Below are positions 53,606 through 62,295 of a DNA stretch of 64,000 bases, piece after piece. The position numbers were made by a program, and so were the translations under genes. How positions within the stretch are numbered: the stretch's first letter is position 1; the number at the start of each line of letters is the position of its first letter. The DNA comes from Streptomyces sp. NBC_00377. GTDB taxonomy: Bacteria; Actinomycetota; Actinomycetes; Streptomycetales; Streptomycetaceae. Below the pieces are notes generated by a model that ran no database searches, was not told where the DNA came from, and saw only the letters and a list, made by a program, of their open reading frames with translations. The stretch spans positions 4,092,001 through 4,156,000 of the forward strand of contig NZ_CP107958.1 of the NCBI RefSeq assembly GCF_036075115.1. The letters are read 5' to 3'.

Positions 53606-54889
53606 GTGGCCGAGGACACCGGACAACAAGCACCCACCGCTCCGGGAACCCCGGCACGCGCCCTGCTGCCGGCGATCCTGCCCGCCCTCCTCGTCGGCGT
53701 GCTGGCGAGCCTGCTGCTCCTGGCGGTGGAGGAGGCGGCCGGGCAGTTGGAGGACGTGCTGTGGCAGGACCTGCCGGACGCACTGGACGTGGGCCGTTAC
53801 TCGGTGCTGTGGATGCTCGTCGTGCTCACCACGACCGGGGTGCTGGTGGGACTCGTGGTGTGGAAGGTACCGGGTCACGCCGGTCCCGATCCGGCGACGC
53901 TGGGGCTGGACGCGCGTGTGCTGCCGCTGGGCGTCCTGCCCGGGCTGCTGCTGGCGACCGCGCTGATGCTGGCGGGCGGGCCGAGCCTGGGCCCGGAGAA
54001 CCCGATCATCGCCGTGAACGTGGGCCTCGCCGTCTGGCTGGGCCGCAAGGTCGCACCGCGGGCGCCGGGCGCCGTGTGGGTGGTCCTCGCGGAGGCGGCG
54101 ACGATCGGCGCGCTCTTCGGCACACCGGTGGCGGCGGCGCTGCTGATCTCCGAGGCGCTGGCGCAACGGCACACCGAGGGTCCGCTGTGGGACAACGTCT
54201 TCGCGCCGCTGGTGGCCGCGTCGGCCGGTTCGATGACCATCACCCTGGTGGCACATCCGGCCTTCGACCTGGACCTGCCCGTGCTCGGGACCCCCGGGTG
54301 GGGGGATCTGCTGGCGGCGCTCGTGGTCGCGTCGGCGGGCGCGCTGCTCGCCCTGTGCGCCGTGCGCGCCTTCCCGTACGTCCACGGCGCGTTCGCGCGG
54401 CTGCGGCACCCGATGCTGGCCCTGCCGCTCGGCGGAGTCGTCCTGGGCCTGCTGGGGGCCCTGGGCGGCCATCTGACGCTGTTCAAGGGGCTGGACGAGG
54501 TCGCGGAGCTCGCGGCCGACCCGGACGGCTGGTCGGCCGGGCAGTTCGCCACGATGACGGTGGTGAAGCTGGCCGCGATGCTCGTCGCCGCGTCCTGCGG
54601 CTTCCGGGGCGGCCGGATCTTCCCGGCCGTGTTCGTGGGCTCCGCCCTCGGTCTCACCGCTCACGCGCTCGTGCCGGGCGTCCATCCGTCGGTGGGCGTG
54701 GCGGCCGGGGTGCTGGGCGTCCTTCTGGCGATCACCCGGCAGGGCTGGCTGAGTCTCTTCGTCGCCGCCGTCCTCGTCACCTCGGCCTCGGTCATCGCCC
54801 TGCTCTGCATCGCCTCGCTGCCGGCCTGGCTGCTGGTGACGGGGCGGCCGCAGATGCAGTTGCGCGCGGACGGAACTTCCGTCCGCTGA
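53606..54889 (+). CDS. ClC-family chloride channel/antiporter
   Basis: 427 aa from GTG at 53606; the frame is open to 53546 but upstream codons lack GC bias. About ten membrane segments. ClC marks: GGPSLGPENPII (the G-x-x-GPE selectivity-filter segment, including the Glu that gates protons in antiporters) and CGFRGGRIFPAVFVGSALG (G-x-F-x-P). Thirty-one bases upstream of gadB on the same strand, so probably cotranscribed. In Escherichia coli a ClC antiporter supports Glu-dependent acid resistance, which gives this pairing a plausible logic. Confidence 0.88.
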   Translation: MAEDTGQQAPTAPGTPARALLPAILPALLVGVLASLLLLAVEEAAGQLEDVLWQDLPDALDVGRYSVLWMLVVLTTTGVLVGLVVWKVPGHAGPDPATLGLDARVLPLGVLPGLLLATALMLAGGPSLGPENPIIAVNVGLAVWLGRKVAPRAPGAVWVVLAEAATIGALFGTPVAAALLISEALAQRHTEGPLWDNVFAPLVAASAGSMTITLVAHPAFDLDLPVLGTPGWGDLLAALVVASAGALLALCAVRAFPYVHGAFARLRHPMLALPLGGVVLGLLGALGGHLTLFKGLDEVAELAADPDGWSAGQFATMTVVKLAAMLVAASCGFRGGRIFPAVFVGSALGLTAHALVPGVHPSVGVAAGVLGVLLAITRQGWLSLFVAAVLVTSASVIALLCIASLPAWLLVTGRPQMQLRADGTSVR

Positions 54890-54920
54890 CACCCGTTCGG
54901 ACCTTTCAGGAGGCACACCC

Positions 54921-56327
54921 ATGGCGCTGCACAGAGGTCCCGGGAAGTCCGACGAGCGTCCCCTGTCCGTGAACCCCTTCTTCGGAGAGGCCGATCCGGT
55001 CGGCGGCATGATCGAGGCGCCGCCCAAGCACCGGCTGCCGGACGGCCCCACTCCGCCGTCGACGGCGTACCAGCTGGTGCACGACGAGCTGATGCTGGAC
55101 GGCAACTCGCGACTCAACCTGGCCACCTTCGTCACCACGTGGATGGAGCCGCAGGCCGGGGTCCTGATGGCGGAGTGCCGGGACAAGAACATGATCGACA
55201 AGGACGAGTACCCGCGCACCGCCGAGCTGGAGCGGCGCTGTGTGGCGATGCTCGCCGACCTGTGGAACGCGCCGGATCCGTCGGCCGCCGTGGGGTGTTC
55301 GACGACCGGGTCGAGCGAGGCGTGCATGCTCGCCGGGATGGCGATGAAGCGGCGGTGGGCGCGGCGCAACGCCGACCGCTACCCCGGCGCCCGGCCGAAC
55401 CTGGTCATGGGCGTCAACGTCCAGGTCTGCTGGGAGAAGTTCTGCAACTTCTGGGAGGTGGAGGCCCGTCTGCTCCCCATGGAGGGGGACCGCTTCCACC
55501 TCGACCCCCGGGCCGCGGCCGAGCTGTGCGACGAGAACACCATCGGGGTCGTCGGCATCCTCGGCTCCACCTTCGACGGCTCCTACGAGCCGATCGCCGA
55601 CCTGTGCGCGGCTCTCGACGCCCTCCAGGAGCGGACCGGCCTCGACATCCCGGTGCACGTCGACGGCGCGTCCGGCGCGATGGTCGCCCCCTTCCTCGAC
55701 GAGGACCTGGTGTGGGACTTCCGCCTCGCGCGCGTGGCGTCGATCAACACCTCGGGGCACAAGTACGGGCTGGTGTACCCGGGTGTCGGCTGGGCTCTGT
55801 GGCGCGACACGGAGGCCCTGCCCGAGGAGCTCGTCTTCCGGGTGAACTACCTGGGCGGCGACATGCCGACCTTCGCCCTCAACTTCTCCCGGCCGGGGGC
55901 CCAGGTCGTCGCGCAGTACTACACGTTGCTGAGGCTGGGGCGCGCGGGCTACCGGGCGGTGCAGCAGACCACCCGGGACGTGGCCCGGAGCGTCGCCGCC
56001 CGGGTGGAGGCGTTCGGCGACTTCCGCCTCCTCACCCGGGGCGACGACCTGCCGGTGGTCGCCTTCACGACGGCGCCGGGCGTGGACTCGTACGACGTTT
56101 TCGACGTGTCCAGGCGGCTGCGCGAGAGCGGCTGGCTGGTGCCCGCGTACACCTTCCCGCCGAACCGGGAGGACCTGTCCGTCCTGCGCGTCGTGTGCAG
56201 GAACGGCTTCTCGGAGGACCTGGCGGACCTCTTCGTGGAGGACCTGGGCCGGCTCCTGCCCGAACTGCGCAGGCAGTCGGGTCCGCTGATCCGCGACAAG
56301 AGCGCGGCGACCGGCTTCCACCACTAG
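54921..56327 (+). CDS. gadB: Glutamate decarboxylase
   Basis: 468 aa, the standard length. PLP-dependent conversion of glutamate to GABA, consuming a proton. The cofactor lysine is Lys281 in TSGHKYG with His280, and the ring Asp is Asp248 (HVDGASGAM); GCSTTGSSEACMLAGM (about 126-140) binds the phosphate. The chain ends in His-His, comparable to the C-terminal His that plugs the active site at neutral pH in E. coli GadB (analogy only). AGGAGG precedes the ATG at 54921. No GadC-type antiporter is present here. Confidence 0.95.
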   Translation: MALHRGPGKSDERPLSVNPFFGEADPVGGMIEAPPKHRLPDGPTPPSTAYQLVHDELMLDGNSRLNLATFVTTWMEPQAGVLMAECRDKNMIDKDEYPRTAELERRCVAMLADLWNAPDPSAAVGCSTTGSSEACMLAGMAMKRRWARRNADRYPGARPNLVMGVNVQVCWEKFCNFWEVEARLLPMEGDRFHLDPRAAAELCDENTIGVVGILGSTFDGSYEPIADLCAALDALQERTGLDIPVHVDGASGAMVAPFLDEDLVWDFRLARVASINTSGHKYGLVYPGVGWALWRDTEALPEELVFRVNYLGGDMPTFALNFSRPGAQVVAQYYTLLRLGRAGYRAVQQTTRDVARSVAARVEAFGDFRLLTRGDDLPVVAFTTAPGVDSYDVFDVSRRLRESGWLVPAYTFPPNREDLSVLRVVCRNGFSEDLADLFVEDLGRLLPELRRQSGPLIRDKSAATGFHH

Positions 56328-56389
56328 GGCCTGTCCGCAGAGTGCCCCCGGCTCGCGCGGGCCTTCGGCGGGGGCCGGCCGTGAAGGCG

Positions 56390-56890
56390 TCACCGGCTCA
56401 TGCCGGCGAACTTCCGCACGGCCAGGGGGAAGAAGACCGCCAGCAGGGCCAGGGGCCAGGCGACGGCCGGCCACAGGTGGGCCGGGTCCGCGCCCCCGCC
56501 GAACAGGTCGCGCACCGCCGTCGCCGTGCGGGACATCGGGTTCCACTCGACGGCCGTCCCCAGCCAGCCGGGCATGGAGGCGGGGGCGGCCAGGGCGTTG
56601 GAGAGGAAGCCGACCGGCCAGACCAGGATCTGCACGGCCTGCACCATCTCCGGTTTCCCGGCCACCAGCGCCAGCTGGATGCCCACCCACAGCATCGCGA
56701 AGCGGAAGAGGAGCAGGAGCCCCACCGCCCCCAGGAAGGCCCCCGGACCGCCCTGGGGACGCCAGCCGAGCGCGAGGCCGACCACGATCAGCACGGCCAG
56801 GCCGACGGCCGACTGGAACATGTCCGCCGCCGAACGGCCCACCAGGACCGCGCCGTCGGCCATCGGCATGGCACGGAACCGGTCGATTGA
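56390..56890 (-). pseudogene. C-terminal remnant of an ABC-2 type permease (DrrB-like)
   Basis: Residues SIDRFRAMPMADGAVLVGRS onward match the second half of DrrB-type ABC-2 permeases (family pattern: ...DRFRSLPMARSAVLxGRTVAD), with three to four membrane helices and the ending FFPLAVRKFAGMSR. About 90-100 N-terminal residues are missing. The remnant begins at the very next codon after the PadR stop TAA and in the same frame, without a ribosome binding site. The companion ATPase gene is absent. It looks like the product of a deletion that removed the ATPase and the permease N-terminus. Confidence 0.8.
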
Positions 56891-57532
56891 TTAGTGAGAG
56901 TCCCCCGGATGCCGTTCCCCTGTCGCGTAGGGGTTCTCCTCGCCTTCCGCCAGCACGCCGACGAACGGCTCACCCTCGCCCGCGAAGGTGTACGCGCCGC
57001 CCTCGATCCGCGCGATGAGACCCCGCGTCCACGCGGCCTCGGCGTCGGCGGTGTGGATCCAGAGGTTCATGATCTCCCCGATGTGGCCGAGCTGCTCCGG
57101 TCCCTCCTCGGGGACGTAGTGCCCGGTGACGGCGGAGCGCCACTCGTCGATGCCGCGGATGCGCTCCCGCAGAAGGGACACGGCCTCCGCGCGCGGGAGG
57201 TCCACCACGAACCCGATGGCGGCCGACTTCACGTCCGTCTGCTGGTCGTAGGAGGTCAGGGCCTCCCGCAGCAGTCTGAAGTACTCCTCGGCGCCGGCCT
57301 CGGTGATCTCGTACTCGGTGCGCGGCGGGCCACCCGCGGTGGACGGGGCCGTCTCGTGCTCACGCAGCAGCCCCTGCTTGGCCATCTGCTTCAGGGCGTG
57401 GTAGATCGAGCCCGGCTTGGCGTTGGACCACTCGTGGGCGCCCCAGTACTCCAGGTCGCCGCGCACCTGGTAGCCGTGGGCCCGCCCGTGCTGGCGCACG
57501 GCGCCCAGCACGAGAAGACGGATCGCTGACAT
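56891..57532 (-). CDS. PadR-family transcriptional regulator
   Basis: 213 aa. N-terminal PadR winged helix (1-80: IRLLVLGAVRQHGRAHGYQVRGDLEYWGAHEW, KPGSIYHALKQMAKQGLL, PRTEYEITEAG) and a C-terminal helical domain of the Vir_act_alpha type. ATG at 57532 lies about nine bases after a -10-like CATAAC on the minus strand, so the mRNA may be leaderless. PadR genes commonly sit upstream of a DrrAB-type ABC exporter that they repress; here only a fragment of the permease is left. Confidence 0.9.
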   Translation of the reverse strand: MSAIRLLVLGAVRQHGRAHGYQVRGDLEYWGAHEWSNAKPGSIYHALKQMAKQGLLREHETAPSTAGGPPRTEYEITEAGAEEYFRLLREALTSYDQQTDVKSAAIGFVVDLPRAEAVSLLRERIRGIDEWRSAVTGHYVPEEGPEQLGHIGEIMNLWIHTADAEAAWTRGLIARIEGGAYTFAGEGEPFVGVLAEGEENPYATGERHPGDSH

Positions 57533-57549
57533 GCGCCCAGGTTATGGCG

Positions 57550-57569
57550 TGGCGGACACGCGTCCGCCA
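57550..57569. promoter_or_regulatory. Inverted repeat in the padR promoter
   Basis: TGGCGGAC (57550-57557) and GTCCGCCA (57562-57569), a perfect 8-bp inverted repeat with a 4-nt spacer, 18 bp upstream of the PadR start and directly above its putative -10. Likely autoregulatory operator. Confidence 0.5.
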
Positions 57570-57629
57570 GGCGCCCGGGCGCATGTCCGCCGTGCTGCCG
57601 GGGTGGCACCCCGCGGGGCGTCGGGCGGC

Positions 57630-59090
57630 TCAGAAGGGGAAGCGGCTGCGGCCGTGCTGGACCGAGATCCACTTCGTGGTGGTGAAGGCCTCCAGGGTCG
57701 TTTCGCCGTTGAGACGGCCCACTCCGGAGTTCTTCTCACCGCCGAAGGGGATGATCGGCTCGTCGTGGACGGTGGCGTCGTTGACGTGAAACATGCCGGT
57801 GACGATCTGCTTGGCGAAGGCGACACCCCGCTCGATGTCGGCCGTGTGGACCGCGCCGCTCAGGCCGTACGGCGTGTCGTTGACCAGACGCACGGCCTCC
57901 TCCTCGCCGTCGAAGGTGTTGAGGAAGACGACCGGTCCGAAGACCTCCTGCCGGAGCAGGGCGGAGTCGGCGCGCAGGTCGGCCAGGACGGACGGCTCTA
58001 CGAGGTTGTCGGTGGTCGTGCCGCGCAGGAGGGCGTTCGCCCCCTCGGCGACGGCCTGCTCGACGATGCTCGAAACGGCCTCGGCCTGAGAGGAGTTGAT
58101 CAGCGGGCCGATGGCGGTCTGCGGGTCGCGCGGGTCGCCGGCCTTGAGGGTCCGCACCTTCGCGACGAACTTCTCGGTGAACTCGTCCGCGAGCGAACGG
58201 TCGACCAGGATCCGGTTGGCGGCCATGCAGACCTGACCCTGGTGGACGAAGCGGCTGAAGACGGCCGCGTCGACCGCGTAGTCGACGTCGGCGTCGTCGA
58301 GGACGACGAACGCGCTGTTGCCGCCCAGTTCGATGATGGACCGCTTGAAGTGCGAGGCGGCGACGGTGGCCACATGGCGGCCGACCTTGTCGGAGCCGGT
58401 GAAGGAGATGACCCGCGGGACGGGGTGCTCCAGGAAGGCGTCACCGATCTCGGCGATGTCGGTCACGACGACGTTCAGCAGGCCCGGGGGCAGACCGGCG
58501 TCCTCGAAGAGCTTGGCGATCACGGTGCCGCCGGCGATCGGGGTGTTCTGGTGCGGCTTGAGCACCACCCCGTTGCCGAGGGCCAGGGCGGGGGCAACGG
58601 ACTTCAGCGACAGCAGGAAGGGCACGTTGAAGGGGCTGATCACGCCCACGACGCCGACCGGCTCCCGGTAGACGCGGTTCTCCTTGCCGTCGACCGGCGA
58701 GGGCAGGATGCGGCCCTCGGGGCGCAGCGCCAGGTGGATCGACTCGCGCAGGAACTCCTTGGCGAGGTGCAGCTCGAATGCGGCCTTGCCGAAGGTGCCG
58801 CCGGCCTCGGCGACGAGGATCTCGCTGATCTCCGCCTCGCGCTCCTCGACCAGCCGCAGCACGTTCTCGAAGACCGAACGGCGGGCGTAGGCATTGGTCG
58901 CGGCCCACTGCTTCTGGGCGCGGGCTGCGGCGCGGTAGGCGTCGTCGACCTCTTCGACGGTGGCTATGGTGATCGAGGCCAGCTTCTCGCCGTCGTACGG
59001 GTTGAAGTCGATGATGTCCCAGGAACCCGTCCCAGGACGCCACTTACCGTCGATGTACTGCTGGGCCAGGTCCGTGAAGTAGGACGACAT
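57630..59090 (-). CDS. NAD(P)-dependent aldehyde dehydrogenase (benzaldehyde/vanillin-type)
   Basis: 486 aa from ATG at 59090 with GAGGGA upstream. Catalytic Cys288 (HQGQVCMAANR), general base Glu254 (IIELGGNSA), Asn155 (SPFNVP) and cofactor Lys178 (VLKPHQNTP). The closest subgroup by feel is the salicylaldehyde/vanillin dehydrogenase type, but the substrate is not certain. The upstream region (59091-59160) has repeated GATCGAT-, GATCAC-like half sites that might bind a regulator. Stand-alone gene between PadR and an HTH regulator. Confidence 0.9.
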   Translation of the reverse strand: MSSYFTDLAQQYIDGKWRPGTGSWDIIDFNPYDGEKLASITIATVEEVDDAYRAAARAQKQWAATNAYARRSVFENVLRLVEEREAEISEILVAEAGGTFGKAAFELHLAKEFLRESIHLALRPEGRILPSPVDGKENRVYREPVGVVGVISPFNVPFLLSLKSVAPALALGNGVVLKPHQNTPIAGGTVIAKLFEDAGLPPGLLNVVVTDIAEIGDAFLEHPVPRVISFTGSDKVGRHVATVAASHFKRSIIELGGNSAFVVLDDADVDYAVDAAVFSRFVHQGQVCMAANRILVDRSLADEFTEKFVAKVRTLKAGDPRDPQTAIGPLINSSQAEAVSSIVEQAVAEGANALLRGTTTDNLVEPSVLADLRADSALLRQEVFGPVVFLNTFDGEEEAVRLVNDTPYGLSGAVHTADIERGVAFAKQIVTGMFHVNDATVHDEPIIPFGGEKNSGVGRLNGETTLEAFTTTKWISVQHGRSRFPF

Positions 59091-59255
59091 GCGATCCCTC
59101 AATCCCCTGCTGCGATCGGCTGTGATCGATCGGCATCACGATCTGATCACACGTCATCGTACGGGTGTTTCAGGGGAGTTGGGGTGGGATCCCGGGCGGT
59201 CGTAGGGGAATCCCTACCGACCCGGGAGCCGGTCGCCGGCCGCCGCGCGGCGGGG

Positions 59256-60116
59256 CTAGGAGAGCTGGATCAGTCCGCGCAGGAGGTCCCGGCTCTCGTC
59301 CGGTCCGGGGCTGTCCTGCTGGAGCTCCTTCAGCGCCTGCTCGTACTGGGTGACGTCCTCACGCTTGTCGAGGTAGAGGGCGCTGGTGAGCTGTTCCAGG
59401 TAGACGACGTCCTGGAGATCGGACTCCGGGAAGCTCAGGATGGTGAAGGCGCCGGACTCACCGGAGTGCCCGCCGAAGCTGAACGGCATCACCTGGAGCC
59501 GCACGTTGGGGCGCTCGGAGATCTCGATCAGATGCTGGAGCTGCCCGCGCATCACCTCGCGGTCGCCGTACGGCCGGCGCAGCGCCGCCTCGTCGAGGAC
59601 GATGTGGAAGTCGGGGGCGTTCTCCGCGACGAGGTACTTCTGCCGCTCCAGACGCAGCGCGACCCGCCGGTCGATGTCGGCCGCGCTCGCACCCCTCATG
59701 CCCCGGCTGACGACCGCGTGGGCGTACGCCTCGGTCTGGAGCAAGCCGTGCACGAACTGGACCTCGTACGCCCGGATCAGCGCGGCCGCGCCTTCCAGGC
59801 CGACGTAGGTGGGGAACCAGTTGGGCAGGACGTCCGAGTAGCTGTGCCACCAGCCCGCCACGTTGGCCTCGCGGGCGAGGCCGACGAGCGACTGGCGCTC
59901 CGTGTCGTCCGTGATGCCGTACAGGGTCAGCAGGTCCTCCACGTCCCGGGTCTTGAAGCTCACCCGGCCCAGCTCCATCCGGCTGATCTTCGACTCCGAC
60001 GCCCTGATCGAGTACCCGGCCGCCTCGCGGGTGATGCCGCGTGCCTCACGCAGTCGCCGTAGTTGCGAGCCGAGCAGCATCCGCCGCACCACCGATCCGG
60101 GCTCTCCCGCGCTCAC
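59256..60116 (-). CDS. XRE-type HTH regulator with DUF5753-type domain (WhiJ-like)
   Basis: 286 aa. Helix-turn-helix (about 15-70: GSQLRRLREARGITREAAGYSIRASESKISRMELGRVSFK as pattern) and a C-terminal DUF5753/Scr1-type domain (about 95-280: YEVQFVHGLLQTEAYAHAVV, HIVLDEAALRRPYGD, NVRLQVMPFSFGGHSGESGAFTIL, VVYLEQLTSALYLD). Such proteins are encoded in dozens of copies in Streptomyces, usually next to a DUF397 protein and an HATPase protein, and affect development (WhiJ and relatives). Divergent from the HATPase gene with 317 bp between them. Confidence 0.92.
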   Translation of the reverse strand: MSAGEPGSVVRRMLLGSQLRRLREARGITREAAGYSIRASESKISRMELGRVSFKTRDVEDLLTLYGITDDTERQSLVGLAREANVAGWWHSYSDVLPNWFPTYVGLEGAAALIRAYEVQFVHGLLQTEAYAHAVVSRGMRGASAADIDRRVALRLERQKYLVAENAPDFHIVLDEAALRRPYGDREVMRGQLQHLIEISERPNVRLQVMPFSFGGHSGESGAFTILSFPESDLQDVVYLEQLTSALYLDKREDVTQYEQALKELQQDSPGPDESRDLLRGLIQLS

Positions 60117-60433
60117 GTTCGCCAGCCTCCCCAGCCGTCTTAGGGGCCGCAGTCTGCCACTAAAACACTTCGAGCAGTACTCGTCCGATTACAGAGATGG
60201 AAAGAAGTCAAAGGATACGTACAGCGCGACGCGCGGGGACAGTGAGGGGAATGCAAGAGAAGTGCCATTGATGGGCGGGAAGTTGGCGGAAAAAATGGCC
60301 AAGAAGCGGTACGGGCGGGTCCATTTCGGTCACGTGCACGTGCATCTGCCCTTGCATCCGCAGTGCGCATCGGAAACCATGGTCTCGCGCCACCGCTGCA
60401 TCGCAACGACCGCGAATCCCGGGAGTGCCTCGC
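60117..60433. other. Divergent regulatory region of the HTH and HATPase genes
   Basis: 317 bp, lower in GC than its neighbours (notably 60180-60300), with no convincing gene. It holds the palindrome CACGTGCACGTG (60331-60342), part of a 16-bp element repeated in front of the DUF397 gene. Horizontal or Lsr2-type silencing could be considered because of the AT content, but nothing direct is seen. Confidence 0.5.
60334..60349 (+). promoter_or_regulatory. 16-bp shared element upstream of the HATPase gene
   Basis: GTGCACGTGCATCTGC, ending 84 bp before the ATG of the HATPase gene. The same 16 bases occur on the minus strand at 61434-61449 upstream of the DUF397 gene. Exact identity over 16 bp between two promoters of one gene trio suggests a common regulator. 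Confidence 0.65.
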
Positions 60434-60940
60434 ATGGGGACGAATGGATCGACCATGCTCGAGCCGTTACGGCAGGGCCTTCCGCCGCTTGATCCCGCGG
60501 CCGTGTCCAACGCCGCCTCCTGCGCTCTGCCGGCCCGCTTCGAAGCAGTGCGGGAAGCGCGGCAGTTCACCAAGAGGACCCTCGGGCAGTGGGACGTAGG
60601 CGACCGTTTCGACGACGTCTGTCTGGTCGTGTCGGAACTGGTGACGAACGCGCTCAGACACGGACTCTCCTCCGACGACGTCCCGCACGTTCCCGACCAG
60701 CAGCATCCGCCTGTGCGACTGCATCTGATGCGCTGGACCGAGCGGCTCGTGTGCGCGGTGCGCGACCCCAGTCGCGAGAGTCCGCTGCCGCGCGAGAGCG
60801 ACGACTTCTCGGCGGAGTCGGGCCGCGGCCTGTTCCTCGTCGACTCCTTCGCCGACAGCTGGGGCTGGCATCCGCTCTCCGGCAGCCTGGGCGGCAAGGT
60901 CGTCTGGGCCCTTTTCCGGCTGCGCACGCCTGGCGAATGA
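60434..60940 (+). CDS. HATPase_c protein, anti-sigma-factor (RsbW/SpoIIAB) like
   Basis: 168 aa from ATG at 60434 with GGGAG seven bases upstream. The GHKL-type ATP-binding fold has the N box VVSELVTNALRHG, the AVRDPS and ESGRGLFLVDSFADSWG (G boxes) and a C-terminal strand VVWALFRL. Proteins of this type act as anti-sigma kinases or as stand-alone members of the WhiJ/BldB-type trios. A partner sigma factor is not in the window. Confidence 0.88.
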   Translation: MGTNGSTMLEPLRQGLPPLDPAAVSNAASCALPARFEAVREARQFTKRTLGQWDVGDRFDDVCLVVSELVTNALRHGLSSDDVPHVPDQQHPPVRLHLMRWTERLVCAVRDPSRESPLPRESDDFSAESGRGLFLVDSFADSWGWHPLSGSLGGKVVWALFRLRTPGE

Positions 60941-61078
60941 CGAACCGCGGCGCGCTCTGACGCCGCGGTTCTACGCGCGTCGCGCACTGTTTTCCCCCGC
61001 GCCGGTTCCGATATCCGCGGCGGTGCGGGCACGCCGGGACGAGCTGGGCCGGAGCGGGTGTCCTCAGGGACGCCGGCG

Positions 61079-61339
61079 TCAGCTCGCGATCAGGTGGTCG
61101 AACTCGCCGTCCTTGATGCCGAGCAGCATCGCCTCGATCTCCGCACGGGTGTAGACGAGGGCCGGACCGTCCGGGAAGCGCGAGTTGCGCACCGCCACGT
61201 CACCGCCCGGCAGCCGCGCGAACTCCACGCAGGAACCTTGCGAGTTGCTGTGCCGGCTCTTCTGCCAGGCAACCCCGTTCAGCTGTGTGGCCGTCATGCC
61301 GTTGTGCACGTCGTGCCCCCCGTCAACGTGGTGGTCCAC
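61079..61339 (-). CDS. DUF397 protein (BldB-like small protein)
   Basis: 86 aa from GTG at 61339 (GGGAG eight bases upstream). DUF397 pattern: AWQKSRHSNSQGSCVEFARLPGGDVAVRNSRFPDGPALVYTRAEIEAMLLGIKDGEFDHL. These small proteins usually pair with an XRE/DUF5753 regulator such as the one at 59256-60116, and the set has been likened to toxin-antitoxin or signalling modules. It carries the shared 16-bp element upstream. Confidence 0.88.
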   Translation of the reverse strand: MDHHVDGGHDVHNGMTATQLNGVAWQKSRHSNSQGSCVEFARLPGGDVAVRNSRFPDGPALVYTRAEIEAMLLGIKDGEFDHLIAS

Positions 61340-61401
61340 AGGTCGCTCCCTGGTGGTGCACTGGCTCGTGTGGCCATTGGTGCCGTGGTCAACTGTCCCG
61401 G

Positions 61402-61449
61402 ATCATAGCCCCCGTTCACGTGCAGACGCATGAGCAGATGCACGTGCAC
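61402..61449 (-). promoter_or_regulatory. DUF397 promoter with the shared 16-bp element
   Basis: On the minus strand -10 TATGAT (61402-61407) and a -35-like TGCGTC (61425-61430) are preceded immediately by GTGCACGTGCATCTGC (61434-61449). A further CACGTGCA copy lies at 61417-61424 in the spacer. The element sits where an activator binds. Confidence 0.55.
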
Positions 61450-61486
61450 GCGGGGTGCCTGCCTGGTTACAGCTTTGACGCCCGCT

Positions 61487-61735
61487 TTACCCGCAGCCTT
61501 GCCTCATGCCTCCGGCCGGCCGGCCGTCGTCAGGTGCTCGGGAAAAGTGGTCCGGATCGAACGACTCGTGCTGTAGGAACAGACGCGCGGCACGGCCTTC
61601 GTGTTCCGTCGACTTCCCTGTCGGATCGGCCACGCGCAGGTCGCGTACGAGGGCGGGGCCGTCTCGAAAGGGGTGGTTCCGGCGGATTCCCGTCGTCCGC
61701 TCGGTCGGCAGGAGTGCTTCCGCATGCGGCGCCAC
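61487..61735 (-). CDS. Doubtful small open frame, unknown
   Basis: 82 codons, with modest GC bias at third positions. Translation contains FRDGPALVRDLRVADPTGKS and ARLFLQHESFDPDHF, which looks like real protein sequence but matches no family I know. No ribosome binding site near the ATG at 61735. It could be the end of a decayed longer gene. Confidence 0.25.
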   Translation of the reverse strand: MAPHAEALLPTERTTGIRRNHPFRDGPALVRDLRVADPTGKSTEHEGRAARLFLQHESFDPDHFSRAPDDGRPAGGMRQGCG

Positions 61736-62204
61736 GCGGTGCGCGCCGGTGGTGAGGGGAAGCGTGCGGCCGGGTGACGGGCTCTCTCCCTGTGTCCCGC
61801 CCGCAGTCGGAAACCACCGACACCGTCCGTCCGACCACGGGGCGAGCCGGGCCCGGACGTCGGCACGGACCCGCCTCCTGCGCGGCGACGGCGACCGGCC
61901 GCGACAAGCCGCCGCCCCCGCGCAGGACGGTGAGGCCGGTCATGGGGGCGGGCGGGGGCGGCTCGGCGTACGACGGACGGGTCGGCTCGTTGTCGGGTCC
62001 GTGGCGGGTTCCGATGGCCAGAGGTAGTAGACGGCGAAGGTGAATCTGCTCGTGCAGTTGAAGGAGATTGCCTACGGAGCTTGCGGGGGTGGTGGTACGG
62101 CGGGCGTGGCTCCTGGGCGGGGCACGAGTGGACGGGGAGGGCGTGTACAGGACAGATGCGGCCGACCAGGCAGGCATCTGCGCGCCCGGGCCGGCGGACC
62201 CCGT

Positions 62205-62277
62205 CCTGATGGCCCCCAGCGGGTGGGAGGAGGGCCCTTCCCCGGGCGTTCTCGATCGCTCGGGACGACATCACCCG
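62205..62277 (-). pseudogene. Probable remnant of alternative ribosomal protein S18 C-terminus
   Basis: The minus strand reads SSRAIENARGRALLPPAG, close to the S18 ending (remembered pattern RAIKNAREMALLPY-G). Only about 20 residues are left, abutting the start of the L28 remnant on the other strand. S18, L28 and S14 paralogues without Cys motifs cluster together in S. coelicolor and are controlled by Zur, which supports the reading. Confidence 0.4.
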
Positions 62278-62295
62278 AGGAGAGGTACGCCACTC

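Larger units (their letters stand above)
61340..62295. other. Gene-poor region, probably decayed
   Basis: 956 bp between the DUF397 gene and the L28 remnant. Frames on both strands are open only because of GC content; codon bias is irregular. One short minus-strand frame (61487-61735) and a trace of an S18-like C-terminus (62205-62277) are the only protein-like signals. Confidence 0.5.

Noticed and set aside
56328..56389. Hairpin GCCCCC/GGGGGC after gadB as terminator
   Set aside because: Only 6 bp with a long loop; too weak to list as a feature.
60140..60406. Minus-strand open frame of 88 codons in the HTH/HATPase gap
   Set aside because: No codon bias or binding site, and it covers the shared promoter element.
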